Source of the DNA: Candidatus Moanabacter tarae
Lineage (GTDB): Bacteria; Verrucomicrobiota; Verrucomicrobiia; Opitutales; UBA2987
Direction of reading: 5' to 3'
DNA: 64,000 nt
NCBI GenBank assembly: GCA_003226295.1
Contig: CP029803.1
Span: 2,175,001-2,239,000 of the forward strand
Shown in pieces: positions 36,964 to 48,426 of this stretch (positions within the stretch are counted from its first letter, which is position 1; each line of letters begins with the position of its first letter). The translations under genes were made by a program, and so were the position numbers. The notes under the pieces were generated by a model. It was given only the letters and a program-made list of their open reading frames with translations. It was not told the origin of the DNA and did no database searches.

Positions 36964-38757
36964 TTATTCATACAGGGGTAGCAATTCCATCTCCGGAACC
37001 GTCACGAGGCCTTTGTCGGTAATTCGAATTTCGGGAATTACCGATAAAGTGATTAGGTTGAATCCCATGTAGGGAAGCGTACACCCCGCCTTCTTCCAGG
37101 CTTTTTTAAGTGCCGAAGCCTCATTTGCAACCTCTGTTGCCCGTTTATCGGAAAGAAGCCCAGCAATAGGAAGAGAGATCAAGGCCATAATTGCACTATT
37201 TTCTACTACCACTACTCCCCCGTTATTTTCTCTCAGGATGCTGACTGCCATTTGCATATCTTCCTCGTTTTTCCCTGCCACGACTAGATTATGGGCATCG
37301 TGGCCAATGGTGCTAGCAACAGCGCCAGTTTTCAGACCAAAGTTCTGGAGAAACCCGTGAGCGACACCTCCATTCATCCCGTGCCTTTCGACTACCGCAA
37401 GGAAACAGAGATCGTTCTCGAATAGTAGAGGTTCCCATTTTGTGAGAGTCGTCGAGATTTTAAGCTGTTTTCGGAGTGTCACAATCCCTGGTAATTCAGT
37501 ACGAATAATATTGATCCGAACGGGAACCATGGGGAGATCTGGAACGAGTTTCAGATCCTTTGCTATTGTGACCGTCTGATAAGCTCGATCCGGATAATTG
37601 TACCGGTGATTAGAAAGTTGTTCATCTAATAATGGAGTAATTGATCCATTTTGCACAACCAGCTCACCCCCGTACCAAGTGTTTTGAACTTCATAATCAT
37701 CGTTGAGTAGGGTCAGATCAGCTCTTCGGCTGTGCCCAAGTCCTCCGATCTCCATATCCATCCCATAGCGCATGGCAGGATGTAACGATGCCATACTCCA
37801 TGCCTGGGTCGGGCGCATTCCTGCTTCCACCGCCTGGCGTGCTACCCAATCGAGACCAAACATAAAGAGATCATCTGCGTCGCGGTCGTCGGTACAAACG
37901 CAGACTCGTTTGTGGCTCGCCCCCAGTTCAGTTATAACTTTGATCGCTTCCGGAAGACTATGCCATGGTGTTGTTGGAGGTCCGCCGCGAAGGAATATCC
38001 AGATACCTGCTTCGACAAAATCCTCTGCAATTTCTCTGTCAATTGCTTCGTGCGTATCGGTTACCCCGCTGGCCGCGTAGGCCGCAACGAACTCTCGCCC
38101 GTAAATATGCCCAGAAACGGGCCTTCCCCTTTTGAGTGATTCGGCAATTATCGCGTGACTTCGCTTATCTCCCACGCAAACCGGAACAAAGTCCATCTTC
38201 TCGCCCAGTGCTACCGCCTCAGGCCACTTGTCAAATAGAAAGCCTATTTTTTCCGCAGTGAGATCTCCGCCGGCAGTTTCTAGACCCGGATTGGTTGCCG
38301 GAATTGTACTCGGAATCGTTAGGAAAATGTTGAGAGGTGCTGCCCTAGAGTCTTCCAGCATCCACTCAATTCCCTCGCGATCACAAACATTGCCAATTTC
38401 GTGGCTGTCGCAGAATAGGGTCGTGGTCCCATTGAGGAGAGCCGCTTCAGCGTAGGCGCAGGCCGACATCATACTGGATTCGATGTGGATGTGGGGATCG
38501 ACCAAGCCCGGAGCAATAATTCCCCCTTCCGCATCGTAGTAGTGCCCACATGCACTTTTCGCTGCTGTCCCAGACGGTTTGACCGCCGCAATCCTGCCCC
38601 GATGTATCCAAAATTCCCGCCCTGAAAGGATACGATCCGTGTAAACAGAAAGCGACCGGGCCCCAGCAATAACGAGCTCGGGCTGGCACCTGCCGGAAGC
38701 GACGGCAGCGAGCTCTTGAGTAACACTATGGAGAGGAGGGACTGACAATCGATTCAT
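36964..38757 (-). CDS. ade: Adenine deaminase
   Basis: Adenine deaminase converts adenine to hypoxanthine and ammonia. It has the AdeC arrangement: [12 protein letters not shown] (His89 and His91 metal ligands), [15 protein letters not shown], then [13 protein letters not shown], and the C-terminal domain with [11 protein letters not shown] and [13 protein letters not shown]. Length (597) matches the family. It is probably the first gene of a purine-use locus, followed by a TonB receptor and an NCS2 permease. The ATG at 38757 lacks a clear ribosome binding site. Confidence 0.95.
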   Translation of the reverse strand: MNRLSVPPLHSVTQELAAVASGRCQPELVIAGARSLSVYTDRILSGREFWIHRGRIAAVKPSGTAAKSACGHYYDAEGGIIAPGLVDPHIHIESSMMSACAYAEAALLNGTTTLFCDSHEIGNVCDREGIEWMLEDSRAAPLNIFLTIPSTIPATNPGLETAGGDLTAEKIGFLFDKWPEAVALGEKMDFVPVCVGDKRSHAIIAESLKRGRPVSGHIYGREFVAAYAASGVTDTHEAIDREIAEDFVEAGIWIFLRGGPPTTPWHSLPEAIKVITELGASHKRVCVCTDDRDADDLFMFGLDWVARQAVEAGMRPTQAWSMASLHPAMRYGMDMEIGGLGHSRRADLTLLNDDYEVQNTWYGGELVVQNGSITPLLDEQLSNHRYNYPDRAYQTVTIAKDLKLVPDLPMVPVRINIIRTELPGIVTLRKQLKISTTLTKWEPLLFENDLCFLAVVERHGMNGGVAHGFLQNFGLKTGAVASTIGHDAHNLVVAGKNEEDMQMAVSILRENNGGVVVVENSAIMALISLPIAGLLSDKRATEVANEASALKKAWKKAGCTLPYMGFNLITLSVIPEIRITDKGLVTVPEMELLPLYE

Positions 38758-39063
38758 AGGAAGTTTTTAATAATAAGAACTTTTTTTATTAATCATACAC
38801 TGGTCTGGTCGCACCGGATTGAGGCAACTTAATTTTGCCTCTGTTCACTTCGGTCCCATCAGTAAATTAGGGCACAATTCATTCTTTACCGAAATTCATA
38901 CTTGCCCTCAAAATCTGCACTATGGAGTGTCCTTATAGTTTAGAATAAAGCCGGCTTAGAAAGCCTTCTTTTGGCATATTTTGGTTCTGTGGAATCTGGA
39001 AAATCCTCTCTGCCCGCTACGTTTTCACCACTCCAGTTGATTTGCTTGCCATTGCTGGGGCCT
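38758..39063. other. Intergenic region upstream of ade
   Basis: This 306-base region separates the small membrane protein gene from ade. It contains a perfect 6-bp hairpin (GAGGCA/TGCCTC) around 38819-38839 and an A/T-rich hairpin just before the ade start. It should contain the ade promoter, but no -35/-10 pair is convincing. Confidence 0.4.
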
Positions 39064-39372
39064 TCAAAGGCGGCTGTTGGGTTCAGTTACATCATGGACC
39101 CCTTCCAGCCCCTCCTCAATCACATACGGCTCATCGCTATCCGGGCTTGAGAGCCTCACCCAGATATTTACGATGATTTGTATAATAATTATCGCAATAG
39201 CGATACTGAAAATTCGCTTTTTTTGCTTATCAAAAGAAATTTTCGGGGATGGCGTTGAATCAATTCTCTTCTCGGCTTTTTGCTGGGCAATAGATTCGCG
39301 TACCGCTCGCATTTTGGCATCCATCGTCTCTTGCTGTGCCCTAGCTTGCGCTTTTACATCATCTTGTTCCAT
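39064..39372 (-). CDS. Small single-pass membrane protein, 102 aa
   Basis: The first 45 residues form a charged coiled-coil-like helix (QARAQQETMDAKMRAVRES), followed by one transmembrane segment (IFSIAIAIIIIQIIVNIWV, about residues 54-72) and an acidic tail. No enzyme motif is visible. It lies 84 bases downstream of argH on the same strand and may be cotranscribed. Function unknown. Confidence 0.65.
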   Translation of the reverse strand: MEQDDVKAQARAQQETMDAKMRAVRESIAQQKAEKRIDSTPSPKISFDKQKKRIFSIAIAIIIIQIIVNIWVRLSSPDSDEPYVIEEGLEGVHDVTEPNSRL

Positions 39373-39456
39373 TTTTTGTATGGGGGAGCGGTCAATCCTT
39401 ACTCTGCTTTTCCTGAACTTTGCTGTAGGACTTTCCCCTGCGTTCTAACAGGCCAA

Positions 39457-40854
39457 TTACCTAAGTAATCGCCGCCAGCGGGCTAACTGTCGCTTCACTT
39501 GTTTTGGTCCAGGCATTCCACGATTTTCCCGTCGACTTAGCGACTTAGAGACATCGAAGATCTCGCTCCAAACCCCGACCAATGCGGGATGAACGCGCTT
39601 GACCTTCCTTAGGTCCAGCCCCTTAAGAGAAACACCTTCTTTTTCTGAAAGGGCGACGAGTTGACCCACCATATGATGGGCCTCACGAAACGGAACTCCT
39701 TCCATTACCAATATCTCGACGATATCGGTGGCAAGAAGAGTCGGATCTGCCGCAGCAATGGCGCAGTTCTCCTTTTTGAATGTAAGACCTTTGAGGACTC
39801 CGCACATCACTTCCAGGCATAGGAGCGTCTGATCGAAAGAGTCAAAGACTGGCGGTTTATCTTCCTGCAGGTCCCGGTTATAGGTAAGGGGTTGAGCCTT
39901 AAGAAGTGAATATAGGGTTTGTAGGCTTCCCTGCAAGCGCGCTGCCTTTCCCCGAACGAGTTCCAAAGAATCAGGATTTTTTTTGTGAGGCATAAGACTG
40001 GAACCTGTCGTAAAAGCCTCAGGCAGTGAAACAAAGTCAAACTCCGTCGTAGACCATAGGATGAGATCCTCCGCAAACCGCGAGAGATGCAATCCACAAA
40101 GCGCACAGACCGAAGCAAATTCGATAAAGAGATCACGGTCCGCTACCGTATCCATGCTGTTTTCCGAGAGAAGAGGCCGCCCTTGCTTGTCGATAAAGCC
40201 CAATTCCATAGCAATGGATTTCCGATCAATAGGCAGCGTAGAACCAGCCACCGCACCGGCTCCGAGCGGGCACCGATTAGCACTCTTCGCAACCGATTCG
40301 ATCCGATCTTGATCCCTCTGGAACATCTCCATATAGGCTAGCAAATAGTGCGCAACAGAAACAGGCTGGGCTCGCTGTAAATGAGTGTATCCTGGGATCA
40401 GGAGGTCAAAGTTCTCTTCAGCTAACCACAGTAACACCCTAAGAAGCTGCGCGAGGACCTGATCTAATTCACAGCAGGCCGATTTAAAAAAGAGACGCAT
40501 ATCCGCTGCAACCTGCTCATTACGGCTACGAGCGGTGTGGAGTTTTTGCGCTGCCGGCACACGCTCAGTCAGGGCGTGCTCGATATTCATGTGTATATCT
40601 TCAAATTCCGGTTTCAGGTGGATGCGACCACTCTCAATCCCCTTTAGCACTACGTCCAATCCATCCCGGATGGCCTTGCACTCGCCAGAAGTGAGGAGCC
40701 CGATCTTCTTCAACATTGCGGCATGGGCCTTGCTTACAGCAACATCGAACGGTGCTAACCGCCAATCGAACGAGATCGATTCGCTAAAACGTTGCATAAG
40801 TTCCGACGGCGGCGATGCGAAACGTCCTCCCCATGTGGGCTGCTTTGATGCCAT
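39457..40854 (-). CDS. argH: Argininosuccinate lyase
   Basis: ArgH splits argininosuccinate into arginine and fumarate, the last step of arginine synthesis. The fumarase-superfamily signature GSSLMPHKKNPDSLE is present, with the N-terminal TWGGRFASPPSELMQRFSES and HLQRAQPVSVAHYLLA. Length (465) is as expected. ATG at 40854 has no strong ribosome binding site. A small membrane protein gene follows it. No other arg genes are seen. Confidence 0.96.
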   Translation of the reverse strand: MASKQPTWGGRFASPPSELMQRFSESISFDWRLAPFDVAVSKAHAAMLKKIGLLTSGECKAIRDGLDVVLKGIESGRIHLKPEFEDIHMNIEHALTERVPAAQKLHTARSRNEQVAADMRLFFKSACCELDQVLAQLLRVLLWLAEENFDLLIPGYTHLQRAQPVSVAHYLLAYMEMFQRDQDRIESVAKSANRCPLGAGAVAGSTLPIDRKSIAMELGFIDKQGRPLLSENSMDTVADRDLFIEFASVCALCGLHLSRFAEDLILWSTTEFDFVSLPEAFTTGSSLMPHKKNPDSLELVRGKAARLQGSLQTLYSLLKAQPLTYNRDLQEDKPPVFDSFDQTLLCLEVMCGVLKGLTFKKENCAIAAADPTLLATDIVEILVMEGVPFREAHHMVGQLVALSEKEGVSLKGLDLRKVKRVHPALVGVWSEIFDVSKSLSRRENRGMPGPKQVKRQLARWRRLLR

Positions 40855-41072
40855 TATTTTGAGGTTTCGTTGAATAAAATAGCTTAAAACAAATGCAGAA
40901 TGTTGTTTGAAAAATAAATTACAATTGCTTTTCGCTCATCTTCAGACTCTCCCTCGTTTCTCTGAACGGCGATCCAATTAAGGGAAATCCATTAGGATTA
41001 TCTCTGCAATACCGCGGCAATGTTGAAAGCGAACAACGTCCTCCGTATCCCCCTACAATAACGAGGATTGGA

Positions 41073-43000
<1,928 letters not shown>

Positions 43001-43083
43001 ATTCTCAGCACCTCTGATTTCGTAGTCAATCTGGCAACCTCGCTAACGTCTCTTCTAACTCATAATTAAGGCATGCTAGAACC

Positions 43084-43105
43084 GCTCTTCGCCAACTAGA
43101 AGAGC
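43084..43105. other. Hairpin between divergent genes
   Basis: A perfect 7-bp inverted repeat GCTCTTC/GAAGAGC with an 8-base loop lies in the region between the pyrG-leading gene and the rRNA/tRNA methyltransferase gene. It may be an operator or a 5' leader structure. No T-tract follows. Confidence 0.35.
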
Positions 43106-43293
43106 AAGACAAGAAAACGTACAGTAAAGGTAAAACATGATTACGCATATATCACCTCCGTTGATTCAACCTACGGAAGAATTGTTCATGACTTGTACCC
43201 CATATTACCTTCAGTTGACAAACCGAGCATCTCACCAGATCTTGGAGTCAATAGAATTCGATTAATCCCGCAATCGAAAAGAGAGAGGTTGTT

Positions 43294-44025
43294 TTGGGAA
43301 CTCGAAAATATAGACCCTACAGAAAGGATTCCGATATCAGCTACACGGTCGGGGTCTATCCCACGATTGAGTTGCTGACTAAAAGGCCTGATCTGGCGGA
43401 ACGGGTTCTGACCTCGACGGAAATAGTTCCGAGCGAAGGCTACACCCGCATCCATACTCTTTGTTCTAAACTGTCCCTTAATTTGGAGAAAAACGATCGC
43501 TTAATCGCGCGCCTATGCTCAAGAAAAGACTGCCATGCCCTAGGAATTTTTCGTAAAACGAACCCTCCGTTGGTCCCAGATTCTCATCACATTTTGCTCC
43601 ACCGCCCGACAGGAAGGGGAAATGCGGGAACCATCATAAGAAGTATGGCAGGATTCGGGCTGAGAAACCTTATACTGATACGACCAGCGGTCGATCTTTG
43701 GCATCCCAGTGTCATTCGTGCTTCTATGGGTTCCCTCTTCCAGATCGGTTTTCGCTACTTCGACTCGATCGAGGAATATTTCTCCTACGCAAAATTGCCC
43801 CGGTTCGTGCTGAGCAAAGAAGGAAAGGTATGTCTTTCGGACCTAAAGGTGAAATCAACATCTGTTTTTATCTTCGGAAACGAAGGAGAGGGAATTCCTC
43901 CCAATACCGCGGAAGGGGCCACGACTGTGCGTATAAATCAAACGGATGGGATCGACTCTCTTAACCTGTCCGTTGCAGCCGGTATTACCCTATACTCTCT
44001 CTCGAGAAAAAAGATGACAGAATAG
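43294..44025 (+). CDS. SpoU/TrmH-family RNA 2'-O-methyltransferase
   Basis: This SPOUT-class methyltransferase adds a methyl group to a ribose in rRNA or tRNA. The three family motifs are visible: GRGNAGTIIRSMAGFG (motif 1), VFIFGNEGEGIPPN (motif 2) and DSLNLSVAAGITLYS (motif 3), which form the knotted SAM site. Length is about 243. The TTG at 43294 follows GAGAGAGGT. An in-frame stop lies 14 codons upstream. The target RNA is not known. Confidence 0.9.
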   Translation: MGTRKYRPYRKDSDISYTVGVYPTIELLTKRPDLAERVLTSTEIVPSEGYTRIHTLCSKLSLNLEKNDRLIARLCSRKDCHALGIFRKTNPPLVPDSHHILLHRPTGRGNAGTIIRSMAGFGLRNLILIRPAVDLWHPSVIRASMGSLFQIGFRYFDSIEEYFSYAKLPRFVLSKEGKVCLSDLKVKSTSVFIFGNEGEGIPPNTAEGATTVRINQTDGIDSLNLSVAAGITLYSLSRKKMTE

Positions 44026-44049
44026 AAAGCCTATACCCCTCTACATTAA

Positions 44050-44997
44050 ATGTCACAGTTAAAAGACCGCGTTCTCTTCTCTTCGGAAAATTCGCCAGCA
44101 GCCTTAGTTGTTGGGTCGGTGGCTTTTGATAAAATCATCACTCCGACCCAACGTACTGAGCGTACCTTGGGCGGGGCAGCTTCATATGCTAGCATCGCCG
44201 CCAGTTATTATTCTCCAGTCCGTTTGGTCGGAGTAGTAGGCCACGATTTTGACACGGAGGTTATAAAACGATTCGAGAGAAGAAAAATCGATTTGGAAGG
44301 ACTAAAGCGGGATGATTCGGGTCCAACCTTTTTCTGGTCAGGGCAATATAGTGAGGGTTTCTCAAGGCGGAAGACACTTGAAACCCACCTTAACGTTTTC
44401 GAAAGATTTAGACCAAATTTACCGGTTGGGTATCTTGATACACGCTACATCTTGCTTGGAAACATTGATCCTGACTTGCAACTTCACGTCTTGGAACAAC
44501 TCCAGGGAGAATTTTTTTCCGTAGCCGACAGTATGGATCTGTGGATCGATACGAAAAATAAAGAACTAAGAGCCCTCATTAAGCAAATCGACTGTCTGGC
44601 CCTAAATGACACCGAGGCAATTCTTCTCACTGGGGAAAGAAACTTAATCAAGGCCGGCAGAAAGCTGCTAACGATGGGCCCGACGATGGCGATTATAAAA
44701 AAAGGTGAGCACGGTGCATATCTTTTTCACCCAGAGGGACTCTTTGCACTGCCTTCGTATCCGGTCACAATGGTACAGGATCCAACAGGGGCCGGTGACT
44801 CATTTGCAGGGGCCTTCGTCGGCTATCTTGCTGCGAAAGACAAGACCGATTTCCACTCGGTCAAACAAGCAATGATTTATGCCGCCGTTACTGCTAGTCT
44901 GACCATTGAAGCCTTCAGTTGCGACGCACTCGAGTTAGCCGGAGCGGAAGAAATCGAGCAGCGGTATATCGAGCTTGTCAATATTATGCGGATATAG
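44050..44997 (+). CDS. PfkB-family carbohydrate/nucleoside kinase
   Basis: This ribokinase-like sugar or nucleoside kinase has the N-terminal Gly-Gly segment [12 protein letters not shown] and the C-terminal signature [18 protein letters not shown] with the catalytic Asp. Length (315) fits. It is 24 bases after the methyltransferase gene and 13 bases before proA, so the three genes may be one unit. Substrate unknown. Confidence 0.88.
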   Translation: MSQLKDRVLFSSENSPAALVVGSVAFDKIITPTQRTERTLGGAASYASIAASYYSPVRLVGVVGHDFDTEVIKRFERRKIDLEGLKRDDSGPTFFWSGQYSEGFSRRKTLETHLNVFERFRPNLPVGYLDTRYILLGNIDPDLQLHVLEQLQGEFFSVADSMDLWIDTKNKELRALIKQIDCLALNDTEAILLTGERNLIKAGRKLLTMGPTMAIIKKGEHGAYLFHPEGLFALPSYPVTMVQDPTGAGDSFAGAFVGYLAAKDKTDFHSVKQAMIYAAVTASLTIEAFSCDALELAGAEEIEQRYIELVNIMRI

Positions 44998-45010
44998 AGG
45001 ATTTAGAGAG

Positions 45011-46312
45011 ATGACCTCTGCCGAAATAACCATTGCGGGGCACACTGCTATGGAAGAAGAAATGCGCATTATGGCGAGGAGTGCCCAAATGGCCTCCCTG
45101 GAGCTAGCTACTACTCCAACAAAAAACAAGAATGCCGTCCTGACAACCTTGGCAGACTTTCTCCATGCAAGCACCGATTCTCTTCTTGCGGAGAACTCTA
45201 AGGATCTAGAAGCAGGCGTCGAAGCAGGACTTTCCGAATCCCTTCTAGAAAGGCTCACCCTCTCACCAGAGAGAATTGAAGCGATGGCGGAAGGCGTCCT
45301 GAAAGTTGCCCGGCTTCAAGACCCAGTGGGGGAAGAGTTGGAAAGGAGTCGGAGGCCCAATGGGTTGGAGATCCGGAAAGTTCGAGTGCCAATCGGTGTC
45401 ATAGGTATCATCTACGAATCAAGACCGAATGTGACAATTGATTGTGCAGCCCTGTGTCTGAAGAGCGGTAATGCCTCAATCTTGCGAGGAGGGAAAGAAG
45501 CTTTTCATACCAATGGAGCCCTCGCTAGTCTTATTAAAAAGGCTCTCTTCAAGCATGAGGTCGATCAAAGCTGCGTCCAGTTTGTCGCAACCACCGATCG
45601 GAAGGCGCTCAATACATTGCTAAAATGTGACGATACCGTAGATTGCATCATTCCAAGAGGAGGAGAGAGTCTAATTCGATTTGTGACGGAGAACTCTCTT
45701 ATTCCCGTCATAAAGCATTACAAAGGGGTCTGCTGTGTGTACGTCGACCAGGAAGCTGATATTGAGCTAGCCCAAAAGATTGTGGTGAATGCGAAGGTCC
45801 AGCGTCCAGGTGTCTGCAATGCCGCCGAGAATCTCTTTATTCACGAAGAAACGGCTCATGTGATGCTACCTAAAATAGCAGGTGCCCTGGCCCAAGCCAA
45901 TGTGGAGCTTCGTCTCGATAAGCCCGCCCGTGAGATCCTACACGGAATCGAGGGTCTACGCTGGCAGCCTGCTTCAGAGGAGGATTTTTACACCGAATAT
46001 CTAAGCATGACACTGGCGGTAAAGATCGTCCCTACTCTACAGGCTGCTATCGAAGCAGTTAACCGATACGGAAGTAGTCACAGTGACGCCATTGTCACTC
46101 AGAACGAGGAATCAGCGAAAAAGTTTCTTACTGGGGTCGATTCAGCGACTGTGTATTGGAATGCAAGCACCCGATTTACAGATGGATTCGAATTTGGGCT
46201 AGGCGCAGAAATCGGAATCTCAACGGACAAACTCCACGCCCGTGGTCCCATGGGGCTCCGCGAGCTAACAACTTACAAGTACATGATCTTCGGATCAGGA
46301 CAACTCAAATAG
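45011..46312 (+). CDS. proA: Gamma-glutamyl phosphate reductase
   Basis: ProA reduces gamma-glutamyl phosphate to the semialdehyde in proline synthesis. The ALDH-like domain has [20 protein letters not shown], the nucleophile Cys in [14 protein letters not shown], and the C-terminal [17 protein letters not shown] and [19 protein letters not shown] at 45011 follows AGAGAG; a longer frame from 44975 overlaps the kinase and is rejected. Length is 433. proB is not in the window. Confidence 0.96.
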   Translation: MTSAEITIAGHTAMEEEMRIMARSAQMASLELATTPTKNKNAVLTTLADFLHASTDSLLAENSKDLEAGVEAGLSESLLERLTLSPERIEAMAEGVLKVARLQDPVGEELERSRRPNGLEIRKVRVPIGVIGIIYESRPNVTIDCAALCLKSGNASILRGGKEAFHTNGALASLIKKALFKHEVDQSCVQFVATTDRKALNTLLKCDDTVDCIIPRGGESLIRFVTENSLIPVIKHYKGVCCVYVDQEADIELAQKIVVNAKVQRPGVCNAAENLFIHEETAHVMLPKIAGALAQANVELRLDKPAREILHGIEGLRWQPASEEDFYTEYLSMTLAVKIVPTLQAAIEAVNRYGSSHSDAIVTQNEESAKKFLTGVDSATVYWNASTRFTDGFEFGLGAEIGISTDKLHARGPMGLRELTTYKYMIFGSGQLK

Positions 46313-46328
46313 GAACTAATTAAAATAG

Positions 46329-46373
46329 AAGGAAGTTTACTCATCTCTACCAATTGTCGTTTTCTTCCTTTTT
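46329..46373 (+). terminator. Possible terminator after proA
   Basis: A 7-bp inverted repeat AAGGAAG/CTTCCTT with a 28-base loop is followed by TTT. The long loop makes it a weak candidate. Confidence 0.3.
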
Positions 46374-46513
46374 AAGTGTGGCGTCACATCTCTAAAGACA
46401 TAGATAGCATAAGTCAGGCAAAGAGACTTCCTAGCGAGATACCACCCACTATTAGCCCAATCTCCAAAAGGGCCTAAAAATAGGGGATGAGGGGAACTGA
46501 GGGAATTTAACCA

Positions 46514-47455
46514 ATGTCTACCAATAGCATTGAAAGCCAAAGGTTTCACGATCAGCTCCTCCGTCTTTTGCGATGGGAAGATCTCGACGAAGAATATATC
46601 CGTCAACTAATTACGCTTGCGAAGGAAGAGGATCTAGAAGGTGCCGGCCTTGAAGCTATCCCGCCTTCTCCTGGCGATGTCACAACCAGTGCCATTGCTA
46701 CTGACGAAACAAAACGAGCGCAAATCGTGGCTTCCGAGGAACTCGTGATCTGCGGACTACCATTAGTCCCCCTAATTTTGGATGCCTACGGAACAGACCA
46801 AGACTTCGAAGCTCTGGTGGAAGAGGGGGTCCCAATGCGGGAAGGGGAAGTTCTTGCTGAGTTTTCGGGCTCGGCCACGTCGATCATCACCGCCGAACGC
46901 GTAATTTTGAACTTCTTGGGACACCTCTCCGGTATCGCGACGAACACAGCCAGATTTGTGGAGGAGTTGCACTGGAGTACCACCAAGTTGATCGATAATC
47001 GGAATTCTGTGCCTGGCCTCCGAGTCCTGGAGAAATATGCCGTAGCACAGGGGGGAGGGTGGAATCATAGAGTCGGTCTTTTTGATCGAATAGTGATCAG
47101 CGAAAAGCATTTTTGCCAAAGCCACACTGTCGCTACCGAGCGATTCGCCAACGCAGTTGACAGAGCACGTCATTGTTATCCAAATCTCCCTGTTGAAGTG
47201 GAGCTGCATTGTCTAGATCAGATACCCGCAATCGTAGAGAGTGGAGTCGAAGTTATACGATTGCTTAATTTTTCTCTGTGCGACCTAACTAAGGCAGTGG
47301 AGTTGATCGGAAACGCAGCCTTCAGTGAAGCGAGTGGTCCGTACTGTCTTCAGGATATATCGCAACTCTCTAATATTGGACTCGACTTTGTCTCTTGTAG
47401 CACCGTCATCAATCAAAGCGCTCGGAAAGAGATGAATCTTATCTGGTGCGACTAA
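46514..47455 (+). CDS. NadC-family (quinolinate phosphoribosyltransferase-like) protein, altered active site
   Basis: The protein is clearly built like nicotinate-nucleotide pyrophosphorylase (NadC), with an N-terminal sandwich, an alpha/beta barrel, and the LEKYAVAQGGGWNHRVGL segment. Several active-site residues are changed. The TRKT motif is NRNS (residues 162-165, so its lysine is Asn), the usual lysine of the IKDNH segment is Ser in ISEKH (196-199), and the LDN aspartate is Leu in RLLN (251). Arg163, His185/Arg186 and Glu230 remain. It may have lost or changed activity. It stands before birA and coaX. Confidence 0.85.
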   Translation: MSTNSIESQRFHDQLLRLLRWEDLDEEYIRQLITLAKEEDLEGAGLEAIPPSPGDVTTSAIATDETKRAQIVASEELVICGLPLVPLILDAYGTDQDFEALVEEGVPMREGEVLAEFSGSATSIITAERVILNFLGHLSGIATNTARFVEELHWSTTKLIDNRNSVPGLRVLEKYAVAQGGGWNHRVGLFDRIVISEKHFCQSHTVATERFANAVDRARHCYPNLPVEVELHCLDQIPAIVESGVEVIRLLNFSLCDLTKAVELIGNAAFSEASGPYCLQDISQLSNIGLDFVSCSTVINQSARKEMNLIWCD

Positions 47456-47528
47456 GCGGATTTTGCTTCTTTACCTTACCGAAATTTTTGGAGGATTTTT
47501 TTAATCCAATTACCACTACTTAAAATGG

Positions 47529-48212
47529 ATGACGCAAAACTTCTTAAAACAGTCCTTATATAACTCTCGAATTAGTGAGTCAGAGACAATTGACGCTTCC
47601 CGCATCAGGAACCACCTGCGAATCACGGGGTGCAATATTCCGATTCTTCACTTCCCTGAAGTTGATAGCACAAATCTTGAAGTCCCGCGGCAACTTGATA
47701 TGGGGCGATCACCTCCCTTTGCCATCCTGGCATCCAAGCAACAGTCTGGACGGGGAAGGCTGGGAAGACGCTGGCACAGCCCGGAAGAAGGAAACTGTTA
47801 CCTGAGCTTTGCCTTTACTCCTGATGCCGCGCCAGACAAACTTCAAAAACTCACCTGCTGGATTGGCCTCGAAATTTGTCGTCTCCTTCGAGACGAGTGT
47901 AAGATCCCGGTTCATATGAAATGGCCAAACGATCTTAAAGTAGGCCATCGAAAGATCGGAGGGATGCTGTGCGAAAGCCGGACCGAAGGGGGAAAGCTAC
48001 TCTATCTCGTTTTTGGGGTTGGGATTAATGTTAATTGCCGCTGCTCGCAGTGGCCCCCGCCAATAAAGGAAATCGCCACTTCTCTGGCCGAGGAGGCAGG
48101 AAAACAGCTGGCCCTAAATCATTTTATTGCCATGCTTGTAATCAGAGTCATACAGGCTTGGCAACAGTTCGGGACAGGAGAATTATCCGAAACAGATCCT
48201 TTATGCCTTTAA
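47529..48212 (+). CDS. birA: Biotin protein ligase, short form without C-terminal domain
   Basis: BirA attaches biotin to the carrier lysine of acetyl-CoA carboxylase, here most likely AccB at 57977. The catalytic core is intact: EVDSTNLEV, SGRGRLGRRWHSPEEG (biotinyl-AMP loop), MKWPNDLKVGHRKIGG and GVGINVNC. It lacks the N-terminal DNA-binding domain, so it is not a repressor. It ends at residue 227, just after the last catalytic-domain helix, without the usual SH3-like C-terminal domain. No frame after the stop restores it. It is probably functional or recently truncated. Confidence 0.85.
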   Translation: MTQNFLKQSLYNSRISESETIDASRIRNHLRITGCNIPILHFPEVDSTNLEVPRQLDMGRSPPFAILASKQQSGRGRLGRRWHSPEEGNCYLSFAFTPDAAPDKLQKLTCWIGLEICRLLRDECKIPVHMKWPNDLKVGHRKIGGMLCESRTEGGKLLYLVFGVGINVNCRCSQWPPPIKEIATSLAEEAGKQLALNHFIAMLVIRVIQAWQQFGTGELSETDPLCL

Positions 48213-48323
48213 CCTCCAACATTGACAAAACTTGGGGATAACAACACCTCACAATATAATTTGGAACTGCCAATTAGCAAGCTACCTGGTAATTTTTATA
48301 TGTATACTGAGAATTTTCGAGAA

Positions 48324-48351
48324 TTGTTTGATTTGCAACAAGTGTGATAAG
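48324..48351 (+). promoter_or_regulatory. Candidate promoter for the coaX operon
   Basis: TTGTTT at 48324 and GATAAG at 48346 with 16 bases between, with a TG before the -10, lie about 75 bases upstream of coaX. The match is moderate. Confidence 0.35.
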
Positions 48352-48426
48352 ATGCTGATACGATGAATTCCAATCGGATCGACAAGATTAAAAAGACAGA
48401 GACGATTGCAAAGTCCCGGGTGCGCA

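Noticed and set aside
38819-38839. Hairpin upstream of ade considered as a purine riboswitch element
   Set aside because: It is only a 6-bp stem and I could not see the conserved purine-riboswitch core, so no riboswitch is claimed.
39077-39448. 123-codon rightward frame antisense to the small membrane protein gene
   Set aside because: It mirrors the real minus-strand gene and has no start support.
43186-43455. 89-codon minus-strand frame over the SpoU methyltransferase start
   Set aside because: It is antisense to a gene with clear SPOUT motifs.
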